Source: Chryseobacterium camelliae (GTDB lineage: Bacteria; Bacteroidota; Bacteroidia; Flavobacteriales; Weeksellaceae). From it: a stretch of 64,000 bases of DNA. This document shows positions 16,560 through 26,384 of this stretch, piece by piece. The stretch is taken from assembly GCF_002770595.1 (NCBI RefSeq), contig NZ_CP022986.1:4092001-4156000 (forward strand), read 5' to 3'. Each line of letters starts with the position of its first letter. Positions within the stretch are counted from its first letter, which is position 1. Both the position numbers and the translations under genes were made by a program. The notes below the pieces were generated by a model, which saw only the letters and a list, made by a program, of their open reading frames with translations, was not told the origin of the DNA and made no database searches.

Positions 16560-17465
16560 ATGGAAACAACTGAGACATTAAAAGGTTTTTACGAACGGAA
16601 CACTTTTTACAGGCTGCCGGAAGGCTGCACGGCTCCCGGACTCGGGCACTTTAATGTATTCGCAAGGGATAATTGTTCGTCGATCACTCCTTACAGCAGA
16701 AGGGATTATTATAAAATTTCACTGATTATAGGAAAAGGCACTATCCATTATGCGGATAAGTGGATCTATTTAGACCGGCCAGCAGTCCTGTTCTCAAATC
16801 CTCTTATTCCGTATTCATGGGAGGCTGAAAATGATGATCAGAAAGGTTTTTTCTGCCTGTTTACTGATCATTTCCTGCATAACGGCAGCCGTTTCGGCAG
16901 CCTTTCGGATTCCTGGCTGTTTAAAATAGGCGGCACCCCGGTATTCTTCGTAGATGAAAAACAGCAGCAGGAAGTGGCGGAGATCTTCGGTAAAATGATG
17001 ACGGAAATACAATCGGATTATTCCCATAAATACGATTTGCTGCGGGCTTACCTCCATCTCCTCATTCACGAAACCATGAAAATGCACCCTACGGAAAATT
17101 TTCAGCCGTACCAGAATTCTTCACAGCGCATTGCTTCGCTGTTTATGGAGCTTCTGGAGCGTCAGTTCCCCATTGACAGCCCGGAACGGTACCTGAGGCT
17201 GAAAACGCCTAATGACTATGCGGCCAGCCTTTCCATTCATGTCAACTCGCTGAACCGTTCCGTAAAAGAGATTACAGGCAGGACAACAGGGCAGCAGATT
17301 GCCTCAAGGGTAATCCAGGAAGCCCACGCGCTGCTGAAGCATACGGACTGGAATATTTCGGAAATTGCTTATGCACTGGGTTTTGAAGAGCCTTCTTATT
17401 TTACCAATTATTTTAAAAAACAGGCCGGGATAACGCCTAATGCTGTAAGAAATACACTGGTTTGA
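16560..17465 (+). CDS. AraC-family transcriptional regulator
   Basis: 301 residues. An N-terminal cupin-like sensing domain (about 20-150; RRDYYKISLIIGKG) is followed by the two-HTH AraC domain at about 195-300, with HVNSLNRSVKEITGRT in the first helix pair and ISEIAYALGFEEPSYFTNYFKKQAGITP in the second. It most likely activates the adjacent aldo/keto reductase genes: a 14-base motif is shared between its own upstream region and theirs, and a 21-bp-spaced direct repeat overlaps its stop codon. Confidence 0.88.
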   Translation: METTETLKGFYERNTFYRLPEGCTAPGLGHFNVFARDNCSSITPYSRRDYYKISLIIGKGTIHYADKWIYLDRPAVLFSNPLIPYSWEAENDDQKGFFCLFTDHFLHNGSRFGSLSDSWLFKIGGTPVFFVDEKQQQEVAEIFGKMMTEIQSDYSHKYDLLRAYLHLLIHETMKMHPTENFQPYQNSSQRIASLFMELLERQFPIDSPERYLRLKTPNDYAASLSIHVNSLNRSVKEITGRTTGQQIASRVIQEAHALLKHTDWNISEIAYALGFEEPSYFTNYFKKQAGITPNAVRNTLV

Positions 17466-17494
17466 TTTTTATAATTCTTGGTTTGAATTTTATA
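17461..17494 (+). promoter_or_regulatory. Direct repeat, candidate AraC operator of the aldo/keto reductase genes
   Basis: TTTGATTTTTATA (17461-17473) and TTTGAATTTTATA (17482-17494) differ at one base and start 21 bp apart, the classical spacing of AraC half-sites. They lie 24-57 bp upstream of the -7 element at 17518. Confidence 0.45.
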
Positions 17495-17517
17495 GGGTAA
17501 AGGATGTATTTCCATTC

Positions 17518-17525
17518 TAACTTTG
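17518..17525 (+). promoter_or_regulatory. -7 element of the aldo/keto reductase promoter
   Basis: TAACTTTG, an exact TAnnTTTG. No TTG lies at the -33 spacing, as expected for an activator-dependent promoter. Confidence 0.5.
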
Positions 17526-17553
17526 TCTTATTAATCATAAAATATAAACCGTT

Positions 17554-18555
17554 ATGCAATTCAGAAAATTAGGAAATACAGGAAAAGAACTTTCAGTTAT
17601 TGGATTAGGCTGCATGGGGATGAGTTTTGCCTATGGACCGACGGATGAGCAGGAAAGCATCAACACACTTCATAAAGCACTTGATCTTGGCGTAAACTTC
17701 TGGGATACCGCAGACATGTATGCCAATGGGGAGAATGAAAAACTGATTTCTAAAGTGCTGGTTCCGAACCGGGATAAAATTTTCATTGCCACTAAATTCG
17801 GGTTCAGGTTTAAAGACGGTAAGGCAAGCCACAGCGGTGCGCCGGGAACATACTTTGACGGTTCCCCGGAATGGGTAAGACAGGCTGTAGATGCAAGTCT
17901 TCAGCGGCTAAAGGTTGATGAAATCGACCTGTATTATGCCCATCGTGTAGATCCCAATATCCCTGTCGAGGAAACGGTAGGGGCTATGGCGGAACTGGTA
18001 AAAGCCGGGAAGGTGAAATATATCGGGTTATCAGAAGCTTCCGCATCCTCTATCAGGAAGGCGAATGCTGTTCATCCGATAACGGCCTTACAATCTGAAT
18101 ACTCACTGCTTACCAGGGATGTGGAAAATGAGATTTTACCCGTAATCAGGGAGCTTGGGATTACTTTAGTTCCTTATTCTCCGCTGGCGAGAGGATTGTT
18201 TTCCAACATCAATGACGTTCAGAACTTCGGAGCGGAAGACTTCAGAAAGTCGCTTCCACGTTATCAGGATGAATACCTTGAAAACAATAGAAAGCTGGCT
18301 CAGGAAATCAATGATTTTGCGGCTTCCAAGGGGGTGAAAGGAACCCAGCTGGCTCTTGCCTGGGTATTGAACCAGGGAGAGGATATTATCCCGATTCCGG
18401 GGACGAAAAGAATCAAGTACCTGGAGGAGAATATTGCAGCAGCAGGGTTGAAACTGTCCGGTGAAGATCTCAGCACCATCGATTCAATTCTGAAGAAATA
18501 TCCTCATGTAGGGGAAAGATACAGCGAAGGATCTATGAAGCTGGTTAATAATTAA
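17554..18555 (+). CDS. Aldo/keto reductase, copy 1
   Basis: 333 residues, a TIM-barrel NADPH-dependent oxidoreductase of the AKR13/YajO-like kind. The catalytic tetrad is readable as Asp (FWDTADMY), Tyr (same loop), Lys (ATKFGFRF) and His (YYAHRVDPN); the NADPH-binding end is IPIPGTKRIKYLEEN. It reduces aldehydes and ketones in the cytoplasm; the substrate is unknown. About 94% identical to the next gene, so the two arose by a recent tandem duplication. It lies 88 nt after the AraC gene, behind a putative operator. Confidence 0.9.
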   Translation: MQFRKLGNTGKELSVIGLGCMGMSFAYGPTDEQESINTLHKALDLGVNFWDTADMYANGENEKLISKVLVPNRDKIFIATKFGFRFKDGKASHSGAPGTYFDGSPEWVRQAVDASLQRLKVDEIDLYYAHRVDPNIPVEETVGAMAELVKAGKVKYIGLSEASASSIRKANAVHPITALQSEYSLLTRDVENEILPVIRELGITLVPYSPLARGLFSNINDVQNFGAEDFRKSLPRYQDEYLENNRKLAQEINDFAASKGVKGTQLALAWVLNQGEDIIPIPGTKRIKYLEENIAAAGLKLSGEDLSTIDSILKKYPHVGERYSEGSMKLVNN

Positions 18556-18625
18556 TCTTACAATAACATGCTGTCCTTAATTTTATATACAGGCAGGATG
18601 GCATATATTAAATTCACAAATCGTT

Positions 18626-19627
18626 ATGGAATTCAGAAAACTAGGAAATACAGGAGAAAAACTTTCAGCAGTTGGTCTGGGATGTATGGGAATGAGTGCT
18701 GCTTATGGCCCGGCTGATGAACAGGAGAATATCAAGACACTTTATAAAGCCCTTGACCTCGGCGTTAACTTCTGGGATACGGCTGATATTTATGCCAATG
18801 GTAAGAATGAAAAGCTGATCTCCAAAGTGCTGGTTCCGAACCGGGATAAAATTTTCATTGCCACGAAATTCGGCTTCAGGTTCAAAGACGGAAAGGCAAG
18901 CCACAGCGGTGCGCCGGGCACCTATTTTGACGGCTCTCCGGAATGGATCAGGCAGGCGGTAGATGCAAGCCTCCAGCGGCTGAAGGTTGATGAGATAGAC
19001 CTGTATTATGCGCACCGCGTTGATCCCAATATCCCGGTTGAGGAAACGGTAGGCGCTATGGCTGAACTGGTACAGGCAGGAAAAGTAAAATACCTTGGAT
19101 TGTCAGAAGCTTCCGCAGCTTCCATCAGAAAAGCACATGCTGTTCATCCGATCACTGCTTTGCAGTCTGAATATTCGCTGCTCACCAGGGATGTGGAAAA
19201 TGAAATCTTACCGGTCATCAGGGAGCTGGGAATTACGTTGGTTCCTTATTCTCCGCTGGCGAGAGGATTGTTCTCCAATATCAATGACGTCCAGAACTTC
19301 GGAGCGGAAGACTTCAGAAAGTCGCTTCCAAGATATCAGGATGAATACCTGGAAAATAACAGAAAGCTGGCTCAGGAAATCAATGATTTTGCGGCTTCCA
19401 AAGGGGTGAAAGGAACCCAGCTGGCGCTTGCGTGGGTATTGAACCAGGGAGAAGACATTATCCCGATTCCGGGGACAAAAAGAATCAGATACCTGGAAGA
19501 GAATATTGCCGCCGCAGGGCTGAAACTTTCCGGGGAAGACCTCAAAACCATTGATTCGATTCTGAAGAAATATCCTCATGTAGGGGAGAGGTACAGCGAA
19601 GGATCTATGAAGCTGGTTAATAACTAA
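18626..19627 (+). CDS. Aldo/keto reductase, copy 2
   Basis: 333 residues, a near-identical paralogue of the preceding gene. I count about 19 amino-acid differences, 12 of them in the first 60 residues, while residues about 171-288 are identical. The same catalytic set is kept (FWDTADIY, ATKFGFRF, YYAHRVDPN, IPIPGTKRI). The clustering of changes in the N-terminal loops may alter substrate choice, or later gene conversion may have homogenised the rest. A strong intrinsic terminator follows at 19646. Confidence 0.9.
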   Translation: MEFRKLGNTGEKLSAVGLGCMGMSAAYGPADEQENIKTLYKALDLGVNFWDTADIYANGKNEKLISKVLVPNRDKIFIATKFGFRFKDGKASHSGAPGTYFDGSPEWIRQAVDASLQRLKVDEIDLYYAHRVDPNIPVEETVGAMAELVQAGKVKYLGLSEASAASIRKAHAVHPITALQSEYSLLTRDVENEILPVIRELGITLVPYSPLARGLFSNINDVQNFGAEDFRKSLPRYQDEYLENNRKLAQEINDFAASKGVKGTQLALAWVLNQGEDIIPIPGTKRIRYLEENIAAAGLKLSGEDLKTIDSILKKYPHVGERYSEGSMKLVNN

Positions 19628-19645
19628 AGGCAAGAATATACAATC

Positions 19646-19681
19646 CTCAGGTTCCGGAAATATCCGGGATCTGAGTTTTTT
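19646..19681 (+). terminator. Intrinsic terminator after the second aldo/keto reductase
   Basis: A 12-bp stem (CTCAGGTTCCGG paired with CCGGGATCTGAG, two G-U pairs) with a 6-nt loop and seven T residues. Only 18 nt remain to the MFS start codon. Confidence 0.8.
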
Positions 19682-19699
19682 ATCAATATAACGACGATC

Positions 19700-20890
19700 A
19701 TGGTTACACTTAAAGAGAAAAATAAATTTATTGCCACACTGCTGGCTTTTGCCGTCATCCCGATGTCGGGGCTGTCAACGGATATTTACCTGCCTTCCAT
19801 GCCGAGCATGGCCGTAGAACTGAATCAGCCGGAAAGCCGGATCCAGCTCACCTTATCCATATTCCTGATCAGTTACGGATTAACCCAGTTTTTTGCCGGG
19901 AGCATTGTGGATTCGTTCGGCAGGTACAAGGTTTCTATGGTATCGCTGGCTCTGTTTGTGGTTTCATTTGTGATTACGGCAACCACCCAGAATATCTTTA
20001 TCATTTACGCCATGAGGGTTTTGCAGGGAATACTGTCGGGCTTTGCGGTAGTGTCGAAGCGGGCATTTTTTGTAGATGTCTATGACGGCGACAAGCGGAA
20101 ACATTACCTCAGCATCATGACCATTGTGTGGTCTGTGGGACCTATTATTGCACCGTTCATCGGAGGTTACCTGCAGAAAAATTTCGGGTGGCAGTCCAAT
20201 TTCTATGTGCTTGCAGGATACAGCCTGCTGCTTTTTATACTGGAATTTGTTTTTTCCGGTGAGACCCTGAAAAAGAGAAACCCTTTCCGTGTGGAGTTCC
20301 TGATTGAGCAGTATGCCTCTATGTTTAAAACGAAGGATTTTTTCTACGGCATGATCATGTGCGGGCTCAGCTATTCGATGATCATGTTCTTTAGCCTCTG
20401 CGGCTCTTTCATCATCGAACATAAAATGGGCTATTCCGAGGTGGTGGCCGGCTATGTTTCACTGATCCTCGGGTTTGCGTGGATGACCGGTGGATTTCTC
20501 GGAAAAGCGCTGATCAATAAAGCGTTCCTGCCTAAGATCCGGTATGCCAATTTCATTCAGCTCGCTTGTATAGTGCTGATGTTTATCGCTTCTTACTTTT
20601 TAAGCAATATTTACAGCCTGGTGGCTTTTGCGTTCTGTATTCACATTACGGCCGGGTTTGTCTTTAACAACTATTTTGCCTACTGTATCGGCCGGTTCCC
20701 GGAATCCGCAGGCATTGCGGGCGGTCTTACCGGTGGTGTAGCCTACATTATTACTTCTGCAGTCAGTTATGGGATCGTTGCAGTCATCAGGCCACAGGTC
20801 CAGCTGGAAGTTGCAGAAGGCTATTTTGTTCTGGGCCTGCTTGGATTGCTTGTCCTGAGCATGATCAGGATCAGGAAAGCCCACATTTAA
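19700..20890 (+). CDS. MFS drug/metabolite exporter, Bcr/CflA type
   Basis: 396 residues with twelve hydrophobic segments. The N-terminus shows the Bcr/CflA signature SGLSTDIYLPSMPSMA, and the loop 2-3 motif is GSIVDSFGRYKV. Such proteins are proton-driven inner-membrane exporters of small molecules (bicyclomycin, sulfonamides, dipeptides in E. coli). It lies between the aldo/keto reductase pair and an MBL hydrolase, 14 nt from the latter. A terminator immediately upstream implies read-through or a promoter inside the preceding gene. Confidence 0.85.
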   Translation: MVTLKEKNKFIATLLAFAVIPMSGLSTDIYLPSMPSMAVELNQPESRIQLTLSIFLISYGLTQFFAGSIVDSFGRYKVSMVSLALFVVSFVITATTQNIFIIYAMRVLQGILSGFAVVSKRAFFVDVYDGDKRKHYLSIMTIVWSVGPIIAPFIGGYLQKNFGWQSNFYVLAGYSLLLFILEFVFSGETLKKRNPFRVEFLIEQYASMFKTKDFFYGMIMCGLSYSMIMFFSLCGSFIIEHKMGYSEVVAGYVSLILGFAWMTGGFLGKALINKAFLPKIRYANFIQLACIVLMFIASYFLSNIYSLVAFAFCIHITAGFVFNNYFAYCIGRFPESAGIAGGLTGGVAYIITSAVSYGIVAVIRPQVQLEVAEGYFVLGLLGLLVLSMIRIRKAHI

Positions 20891-20904
20891 GATAAAATTT
20901 AAGA

Positions 20905-21873
20905 ATGATGGATAAAAAAGAAACTGTAAAAGAAGGTTCAATGAATGAACCAATACATTCAGACCCGTTTCCTCTACAACAGGAAAATGATCTTTCAGGT
21001 TTTAAAAAGATCATGCTCGGAGCGCTGGAACTGTTTATTTTTACAGACGGATACCTCCACGAAGAGAATGTTGCCTCTTTTGCTCCCAGAGGTAACCTGA
21101 CAGAATTGAAAACCATTCTTAAACAACATTTCCGGCCGGAAAATTACATTGATATAGCCCTGAATATACTTTTAGTAAAAACAAAGGACAGGCTGATCTT
21201 ACTGGATGCAGGCATGGGTATTTTTGCTGATGAAAGAGCTGGTTTTCTTCTCAAAAGCCTCAACAAAGCAGGTTTTTCCGTGAAAGATATTACTGATGTT
21301 TTCATTTCTCATGCACATCCTGACCACATCGGAGGTTTAGTGGACGAAAAAGGTAATCTTGTATTTTCCAATGCAGATTATTTCATAGCAGAGGCCGAAT
21401 ATGATTTCTGGATGAATGCCACCCTGGAAGATTTCGGCAACAGCGCCCTGAAAGACCAGCCGGAGCTGATCAGTCAGATGATTCCTCCGGTACAGAATAT
21501 CCTTAAAACCATACATCCCATATTGACATTTTTTGATTTCAAGCAAGAACTGTATGGGCATTTCAGCTTTCAGCTGGCGCCGGGACATACCCCGGGGCTC
21601 ACTATGACAACCATTTCTTCCGGAAAAGAAAAGCTGATCTGTATCGCTGATACAGTCCATTCAGATGTGATCTTATTTTCACATCCTGATTGGGGTTATT
21701 TCGGGGATGCGGATCTTGATATTGCTATCCAAACACGTATCAATGTTCTCTGCCAGTTATCGGAAACAGAAATGCGTGTATTTGCCTTTCATATGCCATG
21801 GCCTGGATTAGGTTTTACCGGAAAAGCAGGGCAGGAGTTTAAATGGATTCCGGAAGGCTTCATGCATGCCTGA
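20905..21873 (+). CDS. Metallo-beta-lactamase fold hydrolase
   Basis: 322 residues. The dinuclear zinc site is SHAHPDHIGG (His136, His138, Asp140, His141), then LAPGHTPGLT with a histidine, and IADTVHSD with the bridging aspartate. This pattern fits the AHL-lactonase/parathion-hydrolase-like group, but no substrate can be assigned. ATG codons at 20905, 20908 and 20941 are all possible; the first is 14 nt after the MFS stop, so both genes are probably cotranscribed. It ends at the terminator at 21914. Confidence 0.85.
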   Translation: MMDKKETVKEGSMNEPIHSDPFPLQQENDLSGFKKIMLGALELFIFTDGYLHEENVASFAPRGNLTELKTILKQHFRPENYIDIALNILLVKTKDRLILLDAGMGIFADERAGFLLKSLNKAGFSVKDITDVFISHAHPDHIGGLVDEKGNLVFSNADYFIAEAEYDFWMNATLEDFGNSALKDQPELISQMIPPVQNILKTIHPILTFFDFKQELYGHFSFQLAPGHTPGLTMTTISSGKEKLICIADTVHSDVILFSHPDWGYFGDADLDIAIQTRINVLCQLSETEMRVFAFHMPWPGLGFTGKAGQEFKWIPEGFMHA

Positions 21874-21913
21874 TAAAGACACTTATATTTTCTATTTTAT
21901 AATTTTCTTCATG

Positions 21914-21940
21914 AATCCTCTCAGCAATGAGGGGATTTTT
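21914..21940 (+). terminator. Terminator of the MFS/MBL unit
   Basis: AATCCTCTCA paired with TGAGGGGATT around a GCAA loop, followed by TTTTT. Confidence 0.85.
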
Positions 21941-21982
21941 ATGATCCCGTAATGGCTTTGAAACTATTATGTGGATCCAACA

Positions 21983-22008
21983 AAAAAGCCCCTTAAAAAG
22001 GAGCTTTT
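21983..22008 (-). terminator. Terminator of the isocitrate dehydrogenase gene
   Basis: On the minus strand AAAAGCTCC, a short T-rich loop, GGGGCTTTTTTG; 23 nt after the stop codon. Confidence 0.8.
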
Positions 22009-22030
22009 CAGTGTATATTGTGTACGGAGA

Positions 22031-24277
<2,247 letters not shown>

Positions 24278-24287
24278 TTAAGACTCA

Positions 24288-24295
24288 CAAATTTA
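24288..24295 (-). promoter_or_regulatory. -7 element for the isocitrate dehydrogenase gene
   Basis: TAAATTTG on the minus strand, 37 nt upstream of the ATG at 24250; no clear -33 TTG. Confidence 0.45.
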
Positions 24296-24437
24296 GTAAA
24301 TATGATTGTGTATTGGGTTATTTTGCATAAAAAAAGAGGCTGCCGCCTGTTGGGAATTATATTCTTATGATGGTATTTGATCCTTTAGCGTGTAAAAATA
24401 CCTATTGTATGCACTTTAAGATTTATTTAACCTGCCA

Positions 24438-24471
24438 TTGATCGGAAAAGTCCCTGTTTTAATTAAATTTG
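24438..24471 (+). promoter_or_regulatory. Promoter of tpx
   Basis: TTG (24438-24440), 23 nt, TAAATTTG (24464-24471), 22 nt before the ATG at 24494. The spacing is at the long end of the accepted range. Confidence 0.5.
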
Positions 24472-24493
24472 TAAGGAACTAAAATAATAGATT

Positions 24494-24994
24494 ATGTCAA
24501 CAACCATTACTTTGAAAGGCAATGAAGTGCATACCATTGGTACGCTTCCTTCCGTAGGTACTACCGTTAAGGATTTCGCTCTGGTGGATTCCGGGCTGAA
24601 TGTAAAAACCCTTCAGGACTTTGACGGAAAGAAAAAAGTATTCAATATTTTCCCGAGCATCGATACAGGCATCTGCGCGGAATCAGCCAGGAAATTCAAT
24701 GAAGCAGCTTCCGGACTGGATAATACCGTAGTGATTAATGTTTCCAAAGACCTTCCGTTTGCACTGGGCAGGTTCTGTGCAGCAGAAGGACTGGACAATG
24801 TGGAAACACTGTCGGATTTCAGAGGGACTTTCGGCGATGATTATGAAGTTACCATGACGGATTCTCCTATGCAGGGGCTTTTAAGCCGTGCCGTGATTGT
24901 AACGGATGTTGACAATACAATAGTTTACACCGAACAGGTTCCGGAAATTGCCCAGGAACCGGATTATAATGCCGCTTTAGAAGCATTAAAATAA
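24494..24994 (+). CDS. tpx: Thiol peroxidase
   Basis: 166 residues, an atypical 2-Cys peroxiredoxin. The peroxidatic Cys61 lies in FPSIDTGICAESARKF and the resolving Cys95 in LGRFCAAEGL, matching the Tpx pattern. It reduces H2O2 and organic hydroperoxides in the cytoplasm with electrons from thioredoxin. It is single, with its own promoter and a terminator at 25011. Confidence 0.95.
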   Translation: MSTTITLKGNEVHTIGTLPSVGTTVKDFALVDSGLNVKTLQDFDGKKKVFNIFPSIDTGICAESARKFNEAASGLDNTVVINVSKDLPFALGRFCAAEGLDNVETLSDFRGTFGDDYEVTMTDSPMQGLLSRAVIVTDVDNTIVYTEQVPEIAQEPDYNAALEALK

Positions 24995-25010
24995 TCGAAA
25001 TAAAATCAAT

Positions 25011-25044
25011 AGGCCTTGCGGATTAGTTTTCGCAGGGCTTTTTT
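25011..25044 (+). terminator. Terminator of tpx
   Basis: GCCTTGCG pairs with CGCAGGGC (one G-U) and is followed by six T residues. Confidence 0.8.
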
Positions 25045-25088
25045 GACTTTTGTATTTTTCAGGAGATCACCCCTTTAAAAGCATTCCT

Positions 25089-25493
25089 ATGAAAGCAGAG
25101 CAAATCATACCCGTTATAAGAATATTTGATTATCAGAAAGCCATTGAGTTTTATATCGACTGGCTGGGTTTTGAAATGGTGTGGGAACATCGTTTTGAAA
25201 GCCGTTCACCAGCCTATATGGAAATAAAAAAAGACGGTATGGTATTTCATCTCAGCGAACATCATGGTGATGCAACTCCGGGGAGCAGTACCTTTATCTG
25301 GGGCCAGGGGATTGTTGAATACCACAGGGAATTAATTGACAAGAACTATATTTATAACCGGCCCGGAATTGAGAAAACCTTTTATGAAGCTGTTTCATTT
25401 ACCGTGAATGATCCTTTCGGAAACCGGATTATCTTTAACGAGAAATTTGATGAGACAAAGCATAAAGATCTAAATTTTAATTCTATTCATTGA
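25089..25493 (+). CDS. VOC (glyoxalase/bleomycin-resistance fold) protein
   Basis: 134 residues from the ATG at 25089, whose product begins MKAEQIIPVIRIFDYQKAIE; the longer frame upstream starts inside the tpx terminator region and is not used. The order VIRIFDYQKAIEFYIDWLGF, YMEIKKDGMVFHLSEHHGD, then VNDPFGNRIIFNE is a single VOC domain of the glyoxalase superfamily group seen in bleomycin-binding proteins. It could bind a drug or catalyse metal-dependent chemistry. It precedes an AraC regulator by 32 nt. Confidence 0.8.
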   Translation: MKAEQIIPVIRIFDYQKAIEFYIDWLGFEMVWEHRFESRSPAYMEIKKDGMVFHLSEHHGDATPGSSTFIWGQGIVEYHRELIDKNYIYNRPGIEKTFYEAVSFTVNDPFGNRIIFNEKFDETKHKDLNFNSIH

Positions 25494-25525
25494 TCTGTTC
25501 CATGCAATAATCCATTCGTTCAACC

Positions 25526-26317
25526 ATGCCACCGCTTCATACCTATTATCAGGAGTTTCAGCCTGCAGAAGAATTGAAGGACATCATCCAGTGTTTCTGG
25601 TATTATAAGAGAGCTGTTGGTGAAGAGCAATCCTGTTTTGAGGTGATCCCTGACGGACATACCGAAATTATTTTTCATTTCGGAGACGGTTTAGACCTGT
25701 TTGATAATGAGAAACTGACTCCGCTGCCTTCACCCTTCATTATGGGGTTACAGGAGGGTCCTGTTTGTTTTCATATAAAAAACACAATGGAGATCATGGG
25801 CATCAGATGCTATCCGTGGGTACTATTTGACCTGCTGGATATTCCTTCCGGTAAAGGGATCCATCTTCCAAAACATCCGGTCAGTCAGTTGTATCCGGAT
25901 TTGAATGCCCTCATTCTTTCCGGAACAATAGAACCTGCTGTTGCCCGGATACAGCAATATTTCCTTGAATTATTTTCACAGAAATCTTTTGACGAGGTTT
26001 TAAGTAAGGCTGGAACGGCTATAAGAGCGGCCAAAGGGAGCATTCCCGTACATGAGGTAGCCGATTCTTCCCATACAACCCTGCGTACCCTGGAACGGAA
26101 GTTTAAAAAGTCTTCCGGAAAGACGGTAAAGGACCTGTGCGCGCTCATCCGTTTTGAACAGGTAAGAAATGAATTAATGCTCAATCCTGATGCTAATCTT
26201 GCAGGTCTTGCTTATGAGTTGGGCTATACCGACCAGTCCCACCTCACCAGGGAATTTAAGCGCTATGCCCATGTGACGCCTGCTGCCTTCGCCAGGAAAT
26301 GCAGAAATGAGCAGTAG
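25526..26317 (+). CDS. AraC-family transcriptional regulator
   Basis: 263 residues. The N-terminal part (HTYYQEFQPAEELKDIIQCFWYYKR, then EVIPDGHTEIIFHFGD) is the DUF6597-type sensor found in many Bacteroidota AraC proteins. The C-terminal AraC HTH occupies about 165-260 (HEVADSSHTTLRTLERKFKKSSGKT, then LAGLAYELGYTDQSHLTREFKRY). It sits 67 nt upstream of the TetX-like gene in the same direction and could regulate it, or the preceding VOC gene; no operator is evident. Confidence 0.88.
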   Translation: MPPLHTYYQEFQPAEELKDIIQCFWYYKRAVGEEQSCFEVIPDGHTEIIFHFGDGLDLFDNEKLTPLPSPFIMGLQEGPVCFHIKNTMEIMGIRCYPWVLFDLLDIPSGKGIHLPKHPVSQLYPDLNALILSGTIEPAVARIQQYFLELFSQKSFDEVLSKAGTAIRAAKGSIPVHEVADSSHTTLRTLERKFKKSSGKTVKDLCALIRFEQVRNELMLNPDANLAGLAYELGYTDQSHLTREFKRYAHVTPAAFARKCRNEQ

Positions 26318-26384
26318 CCCGTCTCTATTTTGTCGCATTTATACAATCGTAACTTATCGGTATTGCTGAATTTTGTCATCATAA

